NCBI GenBank assembly: GCA_033558025.1
Contig: JAUCEF010000016.1
Location: forward strand, 806,001-870,000
Source: Phytophthora sp. 'mugwort'
Taxonomy: Eukaryota; Oomycota; Peronosporomycetes; Peronosporales; Peronosporaceae
DNA length: 64,000 nucleotides
Reading direction: 5' to 3'
The notes under the pieces are model-generated. The model worked only from the letters and a program-made list of their open reading frames with translations. It searched no databases and was not told the origin of the DNA. The translations under genes were made by a program, and so were the position numbers. Position 1 is the first letter of the stretch; each line of letters begins with the position of its first letter. This document shows, one piece after another, positions 53,725-64,000 of this stretch.

Positions 53725-55953
53725 ATGGAGGATCTTGAGACGTCGGCAACGCTCGAGTTCCACGGCGCGCGCTATGTGGTGACAGTGCAGGTGCTGCAGC
53801 AGCTTCTACACCTGCAGGTGGAGGCGGTGGACGTGGGCGCGGCGCCCTCGAGCGTCTGGACGGGCAAGTTTCCGGCCTCGGATGTCGAGCAACTTACACG
53901 CCAGACGGGCAACTCAAAGCGATTCCCGGTGTTCGTGCAGATGTTGCTCACGGCGCTGCACCGACGCAGCGACGCCGTGTTCGTGGATCTATTAACGACA
54001 GCAGATCTCGATCTCTATAGGCAGCGCAAACTACAGCCCGGAATGGCCTCAGACGGGTGAGATATGGACCAGTTCCTTTAGCGCAACTGAAGCTATTTGA
54101 TTTGTAAGTTTTGGCACTAAATTTTATTTATTTTTAACGTGTTATTTATTTTGTAGACCGTCAAGTGCTACTACAGCTACCAATAATGGGAAACGATACT
54201 TGATATTGACTTATGCTGTCGAATTCGATCGAGTACACTATCCGCTGCCTTTAGCTCAGGAACTTTCGCCGTCTCCCGAAGTCTTGCAGCGGACTATCAG
54301 AAGATTAAGACAGAAACTGGCTGAAAATGAGAATTCTGGTGTTAATGAGAGCACCACTCGACTGATAGAGGAGAACGCGGCGCTAAAAGAAGAGAATCGG
54401 TGCTTGAAGAACACATTGAAGCAGTATTGTGACGATGTGAGAGGAAATGGAGGAAAGGAGGGGATACACGAGACGGGGAAACTACAGCGAGAACTTCAGG
54501 TATGCGGCAAATTCTGACGTTTGAGTTGCTCGAAGTATGAGCTGACGATGTGTTTGTTTGGATTAAATAGTCGTCGATTGAAGAAAACAAAGAGTTGATT
54601 GCACTCTACCAGCAATTCCGAGAAGACTCGGCCTTGGAGACGGCACGGCTGCGTACGGAGATTAAGTACGTGAATTAATCCTGCAGTTTGTAAAGTAATT
54701 ATTTTTTAAGTTATGTAGAGTTTTTTTTCTAACAAAATGTTTTTATTAACAGACAACTCCGAGTAGCATCTCAACAAAGTGACCACACAGAGTTAGCAAG
54801 ACAGGAACAAGAGCGACTGGAGACAAGACGCAAAATCGTAAGTGACTTTTAACCATTTTTTTGTATCGTCATTTTCTTAGATTTTGACCCAACTTTTTTT
54901 TTATTAAAATATTAATATATGTAGAAGGACAGCAATGCTGCTGTACACGAAACTCTTGCGCAAATGGTGCAAATGAAGGCGCAACTAGAGGAGACGCAGC
55001 TGAAGAACCGGGAACTGCTTCGTCAGCTTGCGATTGCGCGTACACAAGCTGGACAGCACAGTGTCTCGCGCCAGCGTCCAACACTCAACGGCAGTCGTGG
55101 GAGTGACTTCTCCTCGCGCTTCACAAGGGATAACTCCCCTTCAACACGACCTGTTCGGTCTACAGCAAGCGTGATGAGACAACCACAAGCCAGCCGTGCG
55201 GTCTTCCCAGCACCATTTCAAGCCTCGTCACTCCATTACGGGCCTATAGACGATGAGGACGTACGTGATAAAACATATCGGAAGACGCGACGAGGACGAC
55301 CCACGACTCGAGCTCCTTTTCGTCGCTTTGATCCGACGGCGTATCAACAAGAAAGGGAACGGAAGTTACGCGAAGCCCGGACACGCTCCAATTCACGTAC
55401 ACGACCGCCGCGTGCCAATGGCGGCTACTCGTCCGACAGTTCTGCGGGTGGCTATTCCTCAGTCGATTCCAAAGCTTCGTCTCGTTCTACACGATCACGC
55501 AGCTCACGAGTCTCAAGAGAACGCCAACGCGATTTGGATGCTCGACTGGCATCGCCCAAGCGAGTCATGGAGCCTCCTCCTCTTGCTACCCGTCGTCCAC
55601 AAGCGAAGAAGTCGCCATTGCCTCGTACGGGTGCCTCTAGTACGCGTCCACTGAGTCGTGGCCGCTCGCCGTCACCGACGCCTTCAAATACGAGTAGAAA
55701 TGGCCAAAGAGCGTCTCCAAGAGGGTCTGCAGCTTCAACACCGCGCAAACCTTCGACGTCCGTCCAGCAGACGCTTCCGCAGACGATCGACGAGAAGAAT
55801 TCTGTACTGAGACGAAGGAAGCAGCTACCGCAAGCGCTGCTAGATACCTCCGCAGACTCTTTCAGTGATATTGACGATCGACTCACAGCACTGCAACAAT
55901 TTCTTCGAGAGGCTAAGCAAGGAGGAGGCGTCGGAGCGAGCACGGCCGCCTGA
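53725..55953 (+). CDS. CCDC61: CCDC61/VFL3 homologue, basal-body protein (five exons)
   Basis: Exons 53725-54056, 54157-54499, 54571-54665, 54753-54837 and 54925-55953 join in phase to 627 residues; the four introns are 100, 71, 87 and 87 nt with GT..AG. The N-terminal head (about 1-150) has FHGARYVVTVQV, LTRQTGNSKRFPVF, LLTTADLDLYR and, after intron 1, KRYLILTYAVEFDRVHYPLPL, which match the XRCC4-like head of CCDC61. A coiled coil follows (about 155-310), then a basic S/R/T/P-rich tail and a short C-terminal helix (DIDDRLTALQQFLREA) similar to the end of the animal protein. Known role in the family: paired filaments at centrioles and basal bodies that set flagellar root geometry and bind microtubules. 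Expected here to serve zoospore flagella. Confidence 0.92.
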
Positions 55954-56040
55954 TGAAAAGACACAGAAGAAGGTTAACAGACTCAATAGTTTCGCGTATA
56001 CAAGTTAGCTGTGGGAACAATATGATAAGCACGGAGATAT

Positions 56041-57306
56041 CTAGAGCCATTCGTTGGTATAGTTGATAGTCTCATCGGTCTCGTGAGCCGCTAGTAGCAG
56101 TGCGGTGGATTGCCGTTGCGACGGACTGGTACTGGGGGACGACAGGTCGACCGGTACCGGCAACGGCTCGAACACGGCGCTGGGGAACGCAGGACGCAAG
56201 ATTGGGACCGCACACGTGGTCGCAGTCGGAATGGATGCACTGGTCTCCACACGGCGGCGTTTGTTGGCGTAGCTGGCGTGTCGGGGTACCCACTGTTCAT
56301 CGGTGTATAATGGTCTCAATAGGTCGTCTTCGATCGCGGTCGGACTTGTGTAGTACTCGTCCATAAGAATTGGAAGAGTGCTATTGTCATCCTGCAGGAG
56401 CTGGTCCAATCTGCTGACGCTGTTGAGCTGGACGGCTGAGCGTGGCGACGTCGGCTGGGTCGATGAAGACGTCGAGACTGAAGCTGACAAAGAGCTTGGG
56501 AAAGCGAGAGGTGCGAACCCGGTGCTACGATCTCCTGGCCGTGGCGATTTCCATTGACGAAGACTGAGCTCGCGGGTCCTCGGAACAGTGACCTGATGAC
56601 TGGTCGCGTGTTGCTGGGACAGAGTCGCTCGACCTAGTTGGCGTCGTTGCTGGGCTTTAGACCGTGCTCGGGACTCACGTGATGCAGCGAATCCGGCAGC
56701 TTTGACGTCAGCCTGGATAGTGGCTCGAGATTGTTTCTGGAGATATTTCTGTGCATGTGTACGAATCTGTACCAGTGTGCGCGTGTGCACAAGACTCGAG
56801 ATCTTCTTCCAGGACTTGCCGAAGCGTTGCAGCCCTTCAAGGAACAGCTCGTGCTCTCTCTTGGTCCAGCGGCCGACAGCTGGGAGCTCAGCGGTTCGAG
56901 TTGTCTTCGTCTTCATCTCCAGTCGCGTGACCGGGACCGGGACTGGAGGTGATGGTGGTGTCGCTGTCATTATAAAGGAGACGGGAGACGACAGTGGTGA
57001 CTTGTGGAGGACCGGCGCTGGATTGAGACGACGTTGCGGTGGAGTAGAGCAGCCTGGTCGCGCTGAATAAGCTGGTGAAGGGCCACTGGACGTTGAAGTG
57101 TACGTCGAAGGATAAGCCGTCGCAACAGCCGGTCGAGTCTCACGTGGCTCGAGGTTGGCGTCGTTAAAGTTTATGTTGACTGGGAAGCCGAACTCGAACG
57201 AGTTGGTGCTGCTACTGGGCACGTCTTCGTCCCACCTGGAGCTTCTGGAGACTGTGGACGATACGAACGGGACCGGGGACGGTGGAGACGGACTGGAAGA
57301 AAGCAT
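56041..57306 (-). CDS. SHAQKYF-class single-repeat MYB transcription factor
   Basis: 421 residues from ATG 57306 (MLSSSPSPP); the frame extends about 52 codons upstream without an ATG, so the start could be different or an exon could be missing. A single MYB repeat lies at about 144-192: RWTKREHELFLEGLQRFG..WKKISSLV, ending in RTHAQKYLQKQ, a THAQKYL variant of the SHAQKYF motif. The remainder is S/P/T-rich and probably disordered; a basic RARSKAQQRRQ patch follows the repeat. Such proteins bind DNA through the single repeat. It is tail-to-tail with CCDC61 (about 90 bp between stop codons). Confidence 0.83.
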   Translation of the reverse strand: MLSSSPSPPSPVPFVSSTVSRSSRWDEDVPSSSTNSFEFGFPVNINFNDANLEPRETRPAVATAYPSTYTSTSSGPSPAYSARPGCSTPPQRRLNPAPVLHKSPLSSPVSFIMTATPPSPPVPVPVTRLEMKTKTTRTAELPAVGRWTKREHELFLEGLQRFGKSWKKISSLVHTRTLVQIRTHAQKYLQKQSRATIQADVKAAGFAASRESRARSKAQQRRQLGRATLSQQHATSHQVTVPRTRELSLRQWKSPRPGDRSTGFAPLAFPSSLSASVSTSSSTQPTSPRSAVQLNSVSRLDQLLQDDNSTLPILMDEYYTSPTAIEDDLLRPLYTDEQWVPRHASYANKRRRVETSASIPTATTCAVPILRPAFPSAVFEPLPVPVDLSSPSTSPSQRQSTALLLAAHETDETINYTNEWL

Positions 57307-57462
57307 TGCGCTTAATGTGGAGCTTGGGAGACGAACACCCTGAGATAAGCTACCTGTGCTATTGGCTCCCCCCCGAGACGATTCGAAACCGCTTAAGATA
57401 TAGGGCAAAGATCGACGACCGAACGTGTTGCGCTCACTATGGCGACAGATGAAGCGGCTCAA

Positions 57463-58643
57463 TCGACCAACCGACGCATTCAGCCGAACGTCTCCCTCGG
57501 ACGGTCACTCATTGACTGGTTAGTGCCACCATCACTGCTGTACTATGGAGAAACGCTCCCAACGCTCGGCGAGCCAGCTTGACAAGGACGAGGTTGTGTT
57601 ACGCCACCCGCTGCAGTCCCAGCTGAAGACCTCACGCTTAAAGCGGCTCTCGCCGTTCGCAAGGCGTTGCATCGTATTCGTGCGAGTTCATTAACTCTGA
57701 CGCTTTCAAACGAGTCGGAGAGAGAACTAGTGGACTCACGACCATCGAGACTGTAGTGTAGTGTAGTAACCTAGAGAGAGATCGTCACGCCGGATTAGTA
57801 GCGTCAAGGATTCGTATCTCGTGGACTCAACTTGTCTCTTCATCTCCCACCGCCCAACGCTGGTCGTCCGTGCATCACTTTTTCAAGTAATGTGGGACTC
57901 GCTCACGACCGTCTGAGGGTCAGCAACGTGGAAGAGTCCGAGAGCTCGTCACGGCGGGTCGGTGGCCCTGCTTTTCGCGTGTTTTCGCCAGGTGAAAGTA
58001 GGCGCCGCGATTCGTCTACCGTGCCGTACCGTCCTGTTACTGTTCTCGACCACTTCGTTCACTCCACAAACTTGTGAGTTCTTGGATATCCTCTGGCAAC
58101 CGGAGACCCTCACAACGACGGGAAGATCGTCTCTGTCTTTCAAAGTCTCAATTGGACGTCCAACACGGATTGCTGATGGAGCCGTGTCCACGAGCGACAC
58201 CAGCACCGGAGCCAGAGTTGGTGTCGCCTCGGAGAACCCTCAGGCACCGATAACAGCTCCAAATACAGTCTGAATTGTCCGAGACGTTCCTCGCTTCCAG
58301 CCGCTGCAGCTCCCGCACATTTTGTCGTCGCCTCGCTCCACCGTGAACAGATATTGATTATACTGCGGTGCATCTGCATTGTCCAGTCTCGCTACAGAGA
58401 GGCCGACCATCAAGACATCGTGCATATACAGCTCGTGCATACGCCGCTAAGCTTTGTCTTTATCTCCATATCAAACAACAACTTAAGCTGTGGCAAACAC
58501 CTACGATGGACAGAGCAGAAGATGGCGTGACTTGTGCAGTCCTATCGTACAGCACTGCAATGGACGGCACAGACGTGAGGATATATCTCGTTTATTCTGA
58601 GTTTTACCAGCTCAAACTCAGCTCTTAGCAATTATCAACCGCC
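57463..58643. other. Intergenic between divergent MYB and zinc-finger genes
   Basis: About 1.2 kb with short frames lacking recognisable domains. It should hold both promoters. A 49-codon frame beginning at ATG 57545 (MEKRSQRSASQ..) has acceptable codon use but no family match that I can defend. Confidence 0.45.
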
Positions 58644-59291
58644 ATGCCAGCTTCCAGCACTCGTCGCAATCCTAACCGTGCGCGCTGCCGGCTGACAGAT
58701 TGTCACAAGTTTGCTCAGACGCGTGGCCTGTGCAAGGCGCACGGCGGAGGATCACGTTGTCGCCACCAGGACTGCCATAAGCTCGCTCAGAGTCGCGGTC
58801 TGTGTATCGCCCATGGTGGCGGTCGTCGCTGCAGTGTCGACGACTGCAACAAGCTCGCACAGTCCAAGGGCCACTGTATCTCGCACGGCGGCGGCCGTCG
58901 CTGTGCTATCCCTCACTGCGACAAGTTCTCACAGGTACGCGGCTACTGCAAGGCCCACGCGAAGGTGCTCATGGTGTTCCGGACTCCTTCGTCTCCTACT
59001 CGCCTTGCGCTCATGACCCCACCGGCTTGTGCCAGTAGCTCCAAGGTCACGACACTGTCTCCAGTGAACTCGAAGCTCTCGATTGACTTCCTCGTGAACC
59101 CGTCGCTGCCTAGTGAGCAGCCGAACGTACGGAGACCTCAGTGTAACATGCCAGTCTTACAGCTATCACCGCTTGTGACTGAACAAGGACCCCACACGAT
59201 GGACAACAGGCGTTCGTTGCTGTCGTTCCTCAAGCCCGGGTCCACGATGTCGCCATCGATTCCTTTCCGTCCGCTAGTGCTCGACCGTTAA
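58644..59291 (+). CDS. Zinc-finger repeat protein (C-x4-C-x9-C-x2-H, HGGG type), paralogue A
   Basis: 215 residues from ATG 58644. Four tandem fingers fill residues about 13-107, each C-x4-C-x9-C-x2-H with AQxRGxC inside and joined by HGGG(S/R)RC linkers (last linker absent). This repeat is the one annotated as WRKY19-like zinc finger in oomycetes and some plants; the function is not established to my knowledge. A disordered S/T/P-rich region follows, then two short motifs shared with paralogue B: KLSIDFLVNP (about 144) and RSLLSFLKPG near the end. The N-terminus (ASSTRRNPNRARCR) also matches. DNA or RNA binding in the nucleus is inferred from the fingers and basic residues. Confidence 0.85.
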   Translation: MPASSTRRNPNRARCRLTDCHKFAQTRGLCKAHGGGSRCRHQDCHKLAQSRGLCIAHGGGRRCSVDDCNKLAQSKGHCISHGGGRRCAIPHCDKFSQVRGYCKAHAKVLMVFRTPSSPTRLALMTPPACASSSKVTTLSPVNSKLSIDFLVNPSLPSEQPNVRRPQCNMPVLQLSPLVTEQGPHTMDNRRSLLSFLKPGSTMSPSIPFRPLVLDR

Positions 59292-60551
59292 ACCATTTAC
59301 CAACTCCTATTTAGCCTTCCATGAACCATTTTTGGTCCCTGTCTTCATTGTCTCTGGTAGTATTGCGTTCTTCGATGCTCACGATACAAGTCGCATGGTT
59401 CTCAAGTAAGACGAACGTTCTTCCAAGGTGGAAGCTCCAGGTGGCAGGCAAATCGGAGCCCGGTTTGCTCTTTCACGCATCCTGTTCTATCGCTGTATGG
59501 ACGTTCGCCATGATCACGGACTCTACATCAACGAACGCGCAGAGTCTCTCTCTCTCTCTGTAGCTTGATTGTCCACGTCAAATTGACTCCTGGTCATCAA
59601 CGACTTAGTCCTGATAACGCACGACACACGCCGACACGACGTTGCGGTGCAATGGACTCCAAGAGAGAGAGAGATTTTGTTGGATTGTTTCGATCGCATG
59701 CAGGTACTGTAGCATGAAGCAGAAGCCTTTCAGCCTCGATACTTAAGCCACGTCGAGGTTGCGTGCCGTAGAGAGCAACGACCTCATGGCTTTTCAGGAC
59801 GAGGCTGTCCACCACACACGAGTCCACATGGCGTCCGATGTGGCGGCCGCCGCGAAAATCACGACATCTTTAGCCATCTGTGAGCCAGCCCCGAGTGTTT
59901 GTTGACTGTAAAGCGAGCGAAAAACGTCAAGAAATCACTGGGAGACAGGCACGACAGACTCCTGAGCCCACTGCAGCATGTGGATGCACGTGCGGGAGAT
60001 GGCGAGGATGTGAGGACGCCTCTACGCGGCGCACCCAAGAGAGGGACCAGCACAGCTGCGTCATGGCTCAGCCTGTTATTAGGCTCGGGAACGACGACAG
60101 ACACGTGTTTCGTGCGCATCTGAGGCGATGTATTGGCTCAAGACCGCATGGTCGACACATGCCGGCAGGTTGCGTAGCTCTCATCTGCTCCAGAACGTGT
60201 AATGGCTGCCGATTAGACTCCACAACTTGGACATGTTTCCGGTCGAGCGGATGCTCGTCTCAGCGTAAACCATTACGGGCTCCACAAGTTCCGCAGACCA
60301 TAGAGACCAAGGCAAAGGCGTGACAAGCGGATTATGTATGGTACTGTAGGCCAATGACACCCGGCGAAGCAGGTTGGTTGAGGCACCAGCCGATCTCGTG
60401 AGCACCCCAAATCGTCGGATCGAACGTACACTTGTCCATGCCCTTGCTTACTTCAAAGACAAAGTTCCGGGAGGTGAAGGTTCATTCGACAAGCCTCGGA
60501 CGCAAACAAAATTCCTGTCTCTCCACTCGCCCTTTTGCCAAATCCCGCAAC
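59292..60551. other. Spacer between the two zinc-finger paralogues
   Basis: About 1.26 kb. A CT microsatellite lies near 59549-59562 and a GA run near 59663-59674. Longer open frames on both strands (for example 59880-60323) have no recognisable domain and arginine/cysteine-rich, non-coding-like composition. Confidence 0.45.
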
Positions 60552-61232
60552 ATGGCGCACTTCATTCAAGAAGAACCCACTCGACCAACGTCCATGCCAA
60601 CGTCGTCAACTCGCCGTAACGCCAACCGCGCTCGATGCCGCATGTCTGAGTGCGTCAAGTTCGCACAGACCCGCGGGCTGTGCAAAGCCCACGGCGGTGG
60701 ATCGCGTTGCCGCGACCCGACGTGCCAGAAACTCGCTCAGAGTCGAGGTCTGTGCATCGCGCACGGCGGCGGCCGTCGATGTGCCTTCGACGGCTGCTCC
60801 AAGCTCGCCCAGTCCAAAGGCTTCTGCATCTCGCACGGCGGCGGCCGTCGGTGCCACGTCGTTAATTGCGACAAGTTCGCACAGGTGCGCGGCCACTGCA
60901 AATCGCACTCGAAGCTCGTTTCACCGGGATCCCGCTCACAGTCTCCGGTGTCGGTCTCAGGCTCCAATTCGAACCGGTTCAATCCCAAAACTTCAAACAA
61001 ATCGAAACTTTCAATCGACTTTCTCGTGAACCCGTGCGGCATGATCACCGACCGGCAGGAGCAGGTGCTGCCGGGCCCGCATGTCACCGGCTCCACGCTG
61101 CCGCATCAACGTTCGCTGCTCTCCTACCTCGACCCGATGACTATTCTGGCCACGACGGCGGCCGGGTCGATACAGACTCGTCCTTCGCTTGCGAGGTCGT
61201 GGCACTACTCGCCGCTCGTAGCGTACCGGTGA
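60552..61232 (+). CDS. Zinc-finger repeat protein (C-x4-C-x9-C-x2-H, HGGG type), paralogue B
   Basis: 226 residues from ATG 60552 (MAHFIQEEP). ATG 60594 (MPTSSTRRNANRARCR) lines up with the start of paralogue A and is an alternative giving 212. Four fingers of the same pattern follow with nearly identical linkers (AHGGGSRC, AHGGGRRC, SHGGGRRC). The shared KLSIDFLVNP and RSLLSYLDP motifs sit in the C-terminal half at similar spacing. A longer S/N-rich linker (SVSGSNSNRFNPKTSN) separates fingers from motifs. The gene lies in tandem with paralogue A, same strand, about 1.26 kb downstream, so a local duplication is the simplest origin. Confidence 0.83.
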   Translation: MAHFIQEEPTRPTSMPTSSTRRNANRARCRMSECVKFAQTRGLCKAHGGGSRCRDPTCQKLAQSRGLCIAHGGGRRCAFDGCSKLAQSKGFCISHGGGRRCHVVNCDKFAQVRGHCKSHSKLVSPGSRSQSPVSVSGSNSNRFNPKTSNKSKLSIDFLVNPCGMITDRQEQVLPGPHVTGSTLPHQRSLLSYLDPMTILATTAAGSIQTRPSLARSWHYSPLVAYR

Positions 61233-64000
61233 TTTCCACTCGCGCCCATGTAGTTAGCCCATATTTATCCGTAATATGCTCTCAATGCCTGCCTAGCTTT
61301 TTGATTGATGAGCTGAGTTCCTTTAGTGGTGGCAAGAGATTGCACGATATGGGCCTGTCCAGACGACTCTCCGTTATCTTTATAGGCCCCGTCACCTGGC
61401 ACCGTAGGTCAAACTCGAAGCAGATTTCCACAGCCATAGGTACGCGTGGCTTCTTTAGGTCATTGCACTTTGAGGTCAAGCGCCCGCAAATGCCGTGCAC
61501 ACTGAGGCTCTGTTTCCGTGCCTTACGTTAGCATAGATCATGCAGTTGGTCCTGGGGATCATGCGATCACACAGGGACACTTCTCGTCGATGTGCACTTT
61601 TGCTCTCGGTCCAGCGCTGTGTGCACCAAAATCGCCTCATTTCACGAGGAAGGAGCGCCGTAGCGCATAGACTCGTTAAGGCTCCTACGATAGCGAACCA
61701 AACGGAAACATCTACGCCATATTCACGGCTACTGTCCGTCAGTCATGAAGATGCTTTTGGTGGAGACGGAGGCTCCCGTCACCCGCGTCCTTATCATCAA
61801 AGTGTACAGACTATAATACTACTCGGCGGCTATCCACCACGTCGCACGTGACGCAACATACCCGGCTCGTAGCTCGTCGACCAGACGGCAGCGATCTTGG
61901 CTCGGTTATGGTGGTCGCCATTTCGCCACACCATACTCGTGACGAGGATGTGGAACGCGACTGCAAGCTGTGTCCTCGTCGTGTATTTAGATTCCTCTCC
62001 ACGTTCGAAGTCACAAGTAGCAAATTCTTGTATTATGCACTCGCGATTAAGTTGAGGCTTTGGTTGATGGAATGGACGCGTCTCTCCATCCCGAGGACTT
62101 CGGTCGGTCGTGGAATCATTGGAAAGAGCGTGTGCCTGCCCGCAGTGCCCAGCTGCAGATCCTATCCTGTTGATGCGCAAGACATCCCGTGATGTACTAA
62201 CCAAAATTCAATAAAAAATACATGCAGCAACACTATCCCAATTACAGTATTAAATCTACAGTATCATACATAAACGTATTAATACTGCATACGCACTGTA
62301 CTGATGCTACTGTATAGAGCTGTGCCACTTAAACTGTGATCTCTGGCCGCCACTACTTTCTTACTGCATCGCAAAGCGCGAGTTCCTAAGAAAGAAAAAA
62401 AATCAGATCTGGCCCGGAACATGTCCAATCGTCCGGGCTCTGCGTTTATAGAGCTGGTGTGGCCCGCGATGCAGCGTGAGTGGGTGCTCTGTCAGCCAGA
62501 GAAACTTGTTGGACTAGCAGACATTCGAGCTTCGTCGTTAGCTGCTGGGCTGGTCGAAGTGCGCCGTCTCTCTTTCCGAACGCCGCCGTATCCGCTCATC
62601 CGAAACTAGGGTAATCCTAATGGCGTATCGATCGACCGCCCTATCGCCGAGGCAGACGCAGTGTCCCTGGTCGACGCCAATTCTTCGGATCCGGGTCGAT
62701 GTGAATCGGAACCGGATCCCGGCCAGCGAAAGTCACAAGTGTATTAGAGCACGAAACACCTTCTGTTGGAGTCAACGCTTTGTTAGCTGAGCTCGGAGTA
62801 TCCTTTCGCCAGGCCCCAGCTCATGCGTCCCTATCCTGGAAGCGAGTTTTTCAGTATGTGGAATGCTGCCAAATGCGCCGCTTCGACCGCGTTGAGCGCA
62901 CTTCCCCGCCAGCGATTTGATGCTGCGGAGAAGTCGCTTCGACCATCGACAAACATCACATCGAAGGACGACCCATGTCTGTCTTTTAGGGTTTCGGGTA
63001 TTATACATGTATTAGCCAGCCACACACAGCGATGCAGGAGACTGCCATAATTCATGTAGACTACAACATCCGGTTCATCCGGTTTGGTAGCCGGACACTG
63101 GTCTCATTTTCCTCACCGCAGTCGCATTGACCGCCCGGAAGGCGGCCATCATGGCCTGGCGAGCTGCTGCGCAGAATGCGAGTCGCCAGAGACTCTCCTC
63201 GACGCATGCACACCACCGCGGAGGCCATCATCGGCCAAACGAGGCAGGACCAGGTTGCGACTGTCTGTAGTAGGACAGGACACTACAATTTATCTCGGTG
63301 AGGGGGTGTGCGGCCATCTAAATCATTCAGATGGAGCCTGGTCCACAGCTGATCACCACCGTGGACAGTCTGGCATCACTTATGCCTTAGCTGCGATCAG
63401 AAAGTAGTAATACTCCGGACGGCAGTGCCCCACCGTTACATGTAGCTACAGGTACTGTCGTGTACACAACACGTTGGAACTTGAACGGGTAACCTCCACA
63501 CTGTAACGGCTGGGCAAGGTAGACGTTTGTAGAAATGTGCCTACAATAGCACATTTGCCTGATACACGGTGTGTCCTGTACTGTACATGTATGCCATGTG
63601 CTGTGAAAATTACCAATGGAAACTAAATAAAAAATAATCTTAGCCTCGTTCCCAGCTGCTGCTAAATTCTGTGCACGAAATGTCGTGCGTTTGGGTGTTG
63701 CTCGGAGCGTCCGAATCGCAGTCGAAAAGATGTGCCCCTCACGGGAAGATCAAATTACCAGCTCAGAAGAATAAAAAGCACACAAAACGAGAGGAAACAC
63801 AACATTGTAAGTTGCAAGGTCCGTTCTGCGTGCCAGGTTAGCAGATGAAACGAGGCCTGACTTCTAGCTTCGGATGAGTTGCGCCAAAAGCGGATAAGGC
63901 AGCACAGACGGAGACCAGATCCCAGCTTCTTTGGGTCGGGGCCTAACAACCACGCAACGATTCCAGCCATGCGGGAAAACCAACAACGAGCCAGCATGAA
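61233..64000. other. No supported gene to the right edge
   Basis: About 2.8 kb with several frames of 60-220 codons on both strands, none with a recognisable domain or convincing start context. 62.2-62.35 kb is rich in TACAGTA-like words. A minus-strand frame at 63755-63997 begins near the window edge and could be the end of a gene to the right, but nothing in it is recognisable. Confidence 0.5.

Noticed and set aside
57545..57694. 49-codon frame with RHPLQSQ resembling an eIF4E N-terminal word
   Set aside because: The similarity is seven residues long and no eIF4E core follows on either side.
59880..60323. 147-codon plus-strand frame between the zinc-finger paralogues
   Set aside because: Composition (Cys/Arg/Thr-rich) and competing antisense frames suggest non-coding sequence; no family recognised.
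60866..61531. 221-codon frame overlapping paralogue B
   Set aside because: It is the +1/+2 shadow of the zinc-finger gene extended into the 3' flank.
1..64000. CRISPR arrays, operons, bacterial regulatory sites
   Set aside because: The window is eukaryotic with spliced genes; no regularly spaced short repeats of that kind exist.

Overview
The window looks like nuclear DNA of an oomycete, most likely Phytophthora or a close Peronosporales relative. The coding exons are GC-rich and the introns short (61-100 nt, GT..AG, usually with a CTAAC-like branch site). The gene families fit (PHO84-type phosphate transporter, C-x4-C-x9-C-x2-H HGGG zinc-finger repeats, THAQKYL MYB, bZIP, GT71 glycosyltransferase), as do the decayed Harbinger, hAT, MULE and Gypsy elements. 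The species cannot be fixed from sequence reading alone.

Layout. (1) 1-12.1 kb, gene-dense: the 3' part of a protein with four tandem GT71 mannosyltransferase-like domains (+); RTF1 of the Paf1 complex (-), divergent from a spliced CEP104 centriole-tip gene (+); a bZIP factor (-). (2) 12.3-37.1 kb, repeat-rich and gene-poor. In order it holds a PIF/Harbinger pair of pseudogenes; a 1,587-bp DDE element with terminal inverted repeats (TIRs) and a GTAA target duplication; one intact gene, a PHO84-like phosphate transporter; an AT-rich degenerate tandem repeat; hAT fragments; a decayed Ty3/Gypsy element on the minus strand that carries an apparent nuclear mitochondrial insertion with a complete tRNA-Cys(GCA); a second hAT relic; a MULE relic; a second Harbinger pair; and a 1,155-bp non-autonomous Harbinger-type element (TIR GAGCATCTCCAA, TSD TTA) ending about 230 bp upstream of the next gene. 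(3) 37.3-61.2 kb, gene-dense again: a 3,536-residue chromatin protein combining FYR, DDT, PDZ-like, bromodomain and PHD modules; a P5B-type ATPase; an acidic hypothetical protein (-); a five-exon CCDC61/VFL3 basal-body gene; a SHAQKYF-class MYB (-); and two tandem paralogous zinc-finger genes. (4) 61.2-64 kb: no gene that I can support.

The genes do not form an operon-like pathway, as expected in a eukaryote. Recurring themes are transcription and chromatin (RTF1, the FYR/PHD/bromodomain protein, bZIP, MYB, zinc fingers), membrane transport (phosphate carrier, P5B ATPase) and centriole/basal body (CEP104, CCDC61). The last fits an organism with flagellate zoospores. The most unusual items are the PDZ-rich chromatin reader, the four-domain GT71 protein, and the mitochondrial tRNA-Cys inside the retroelement relic.
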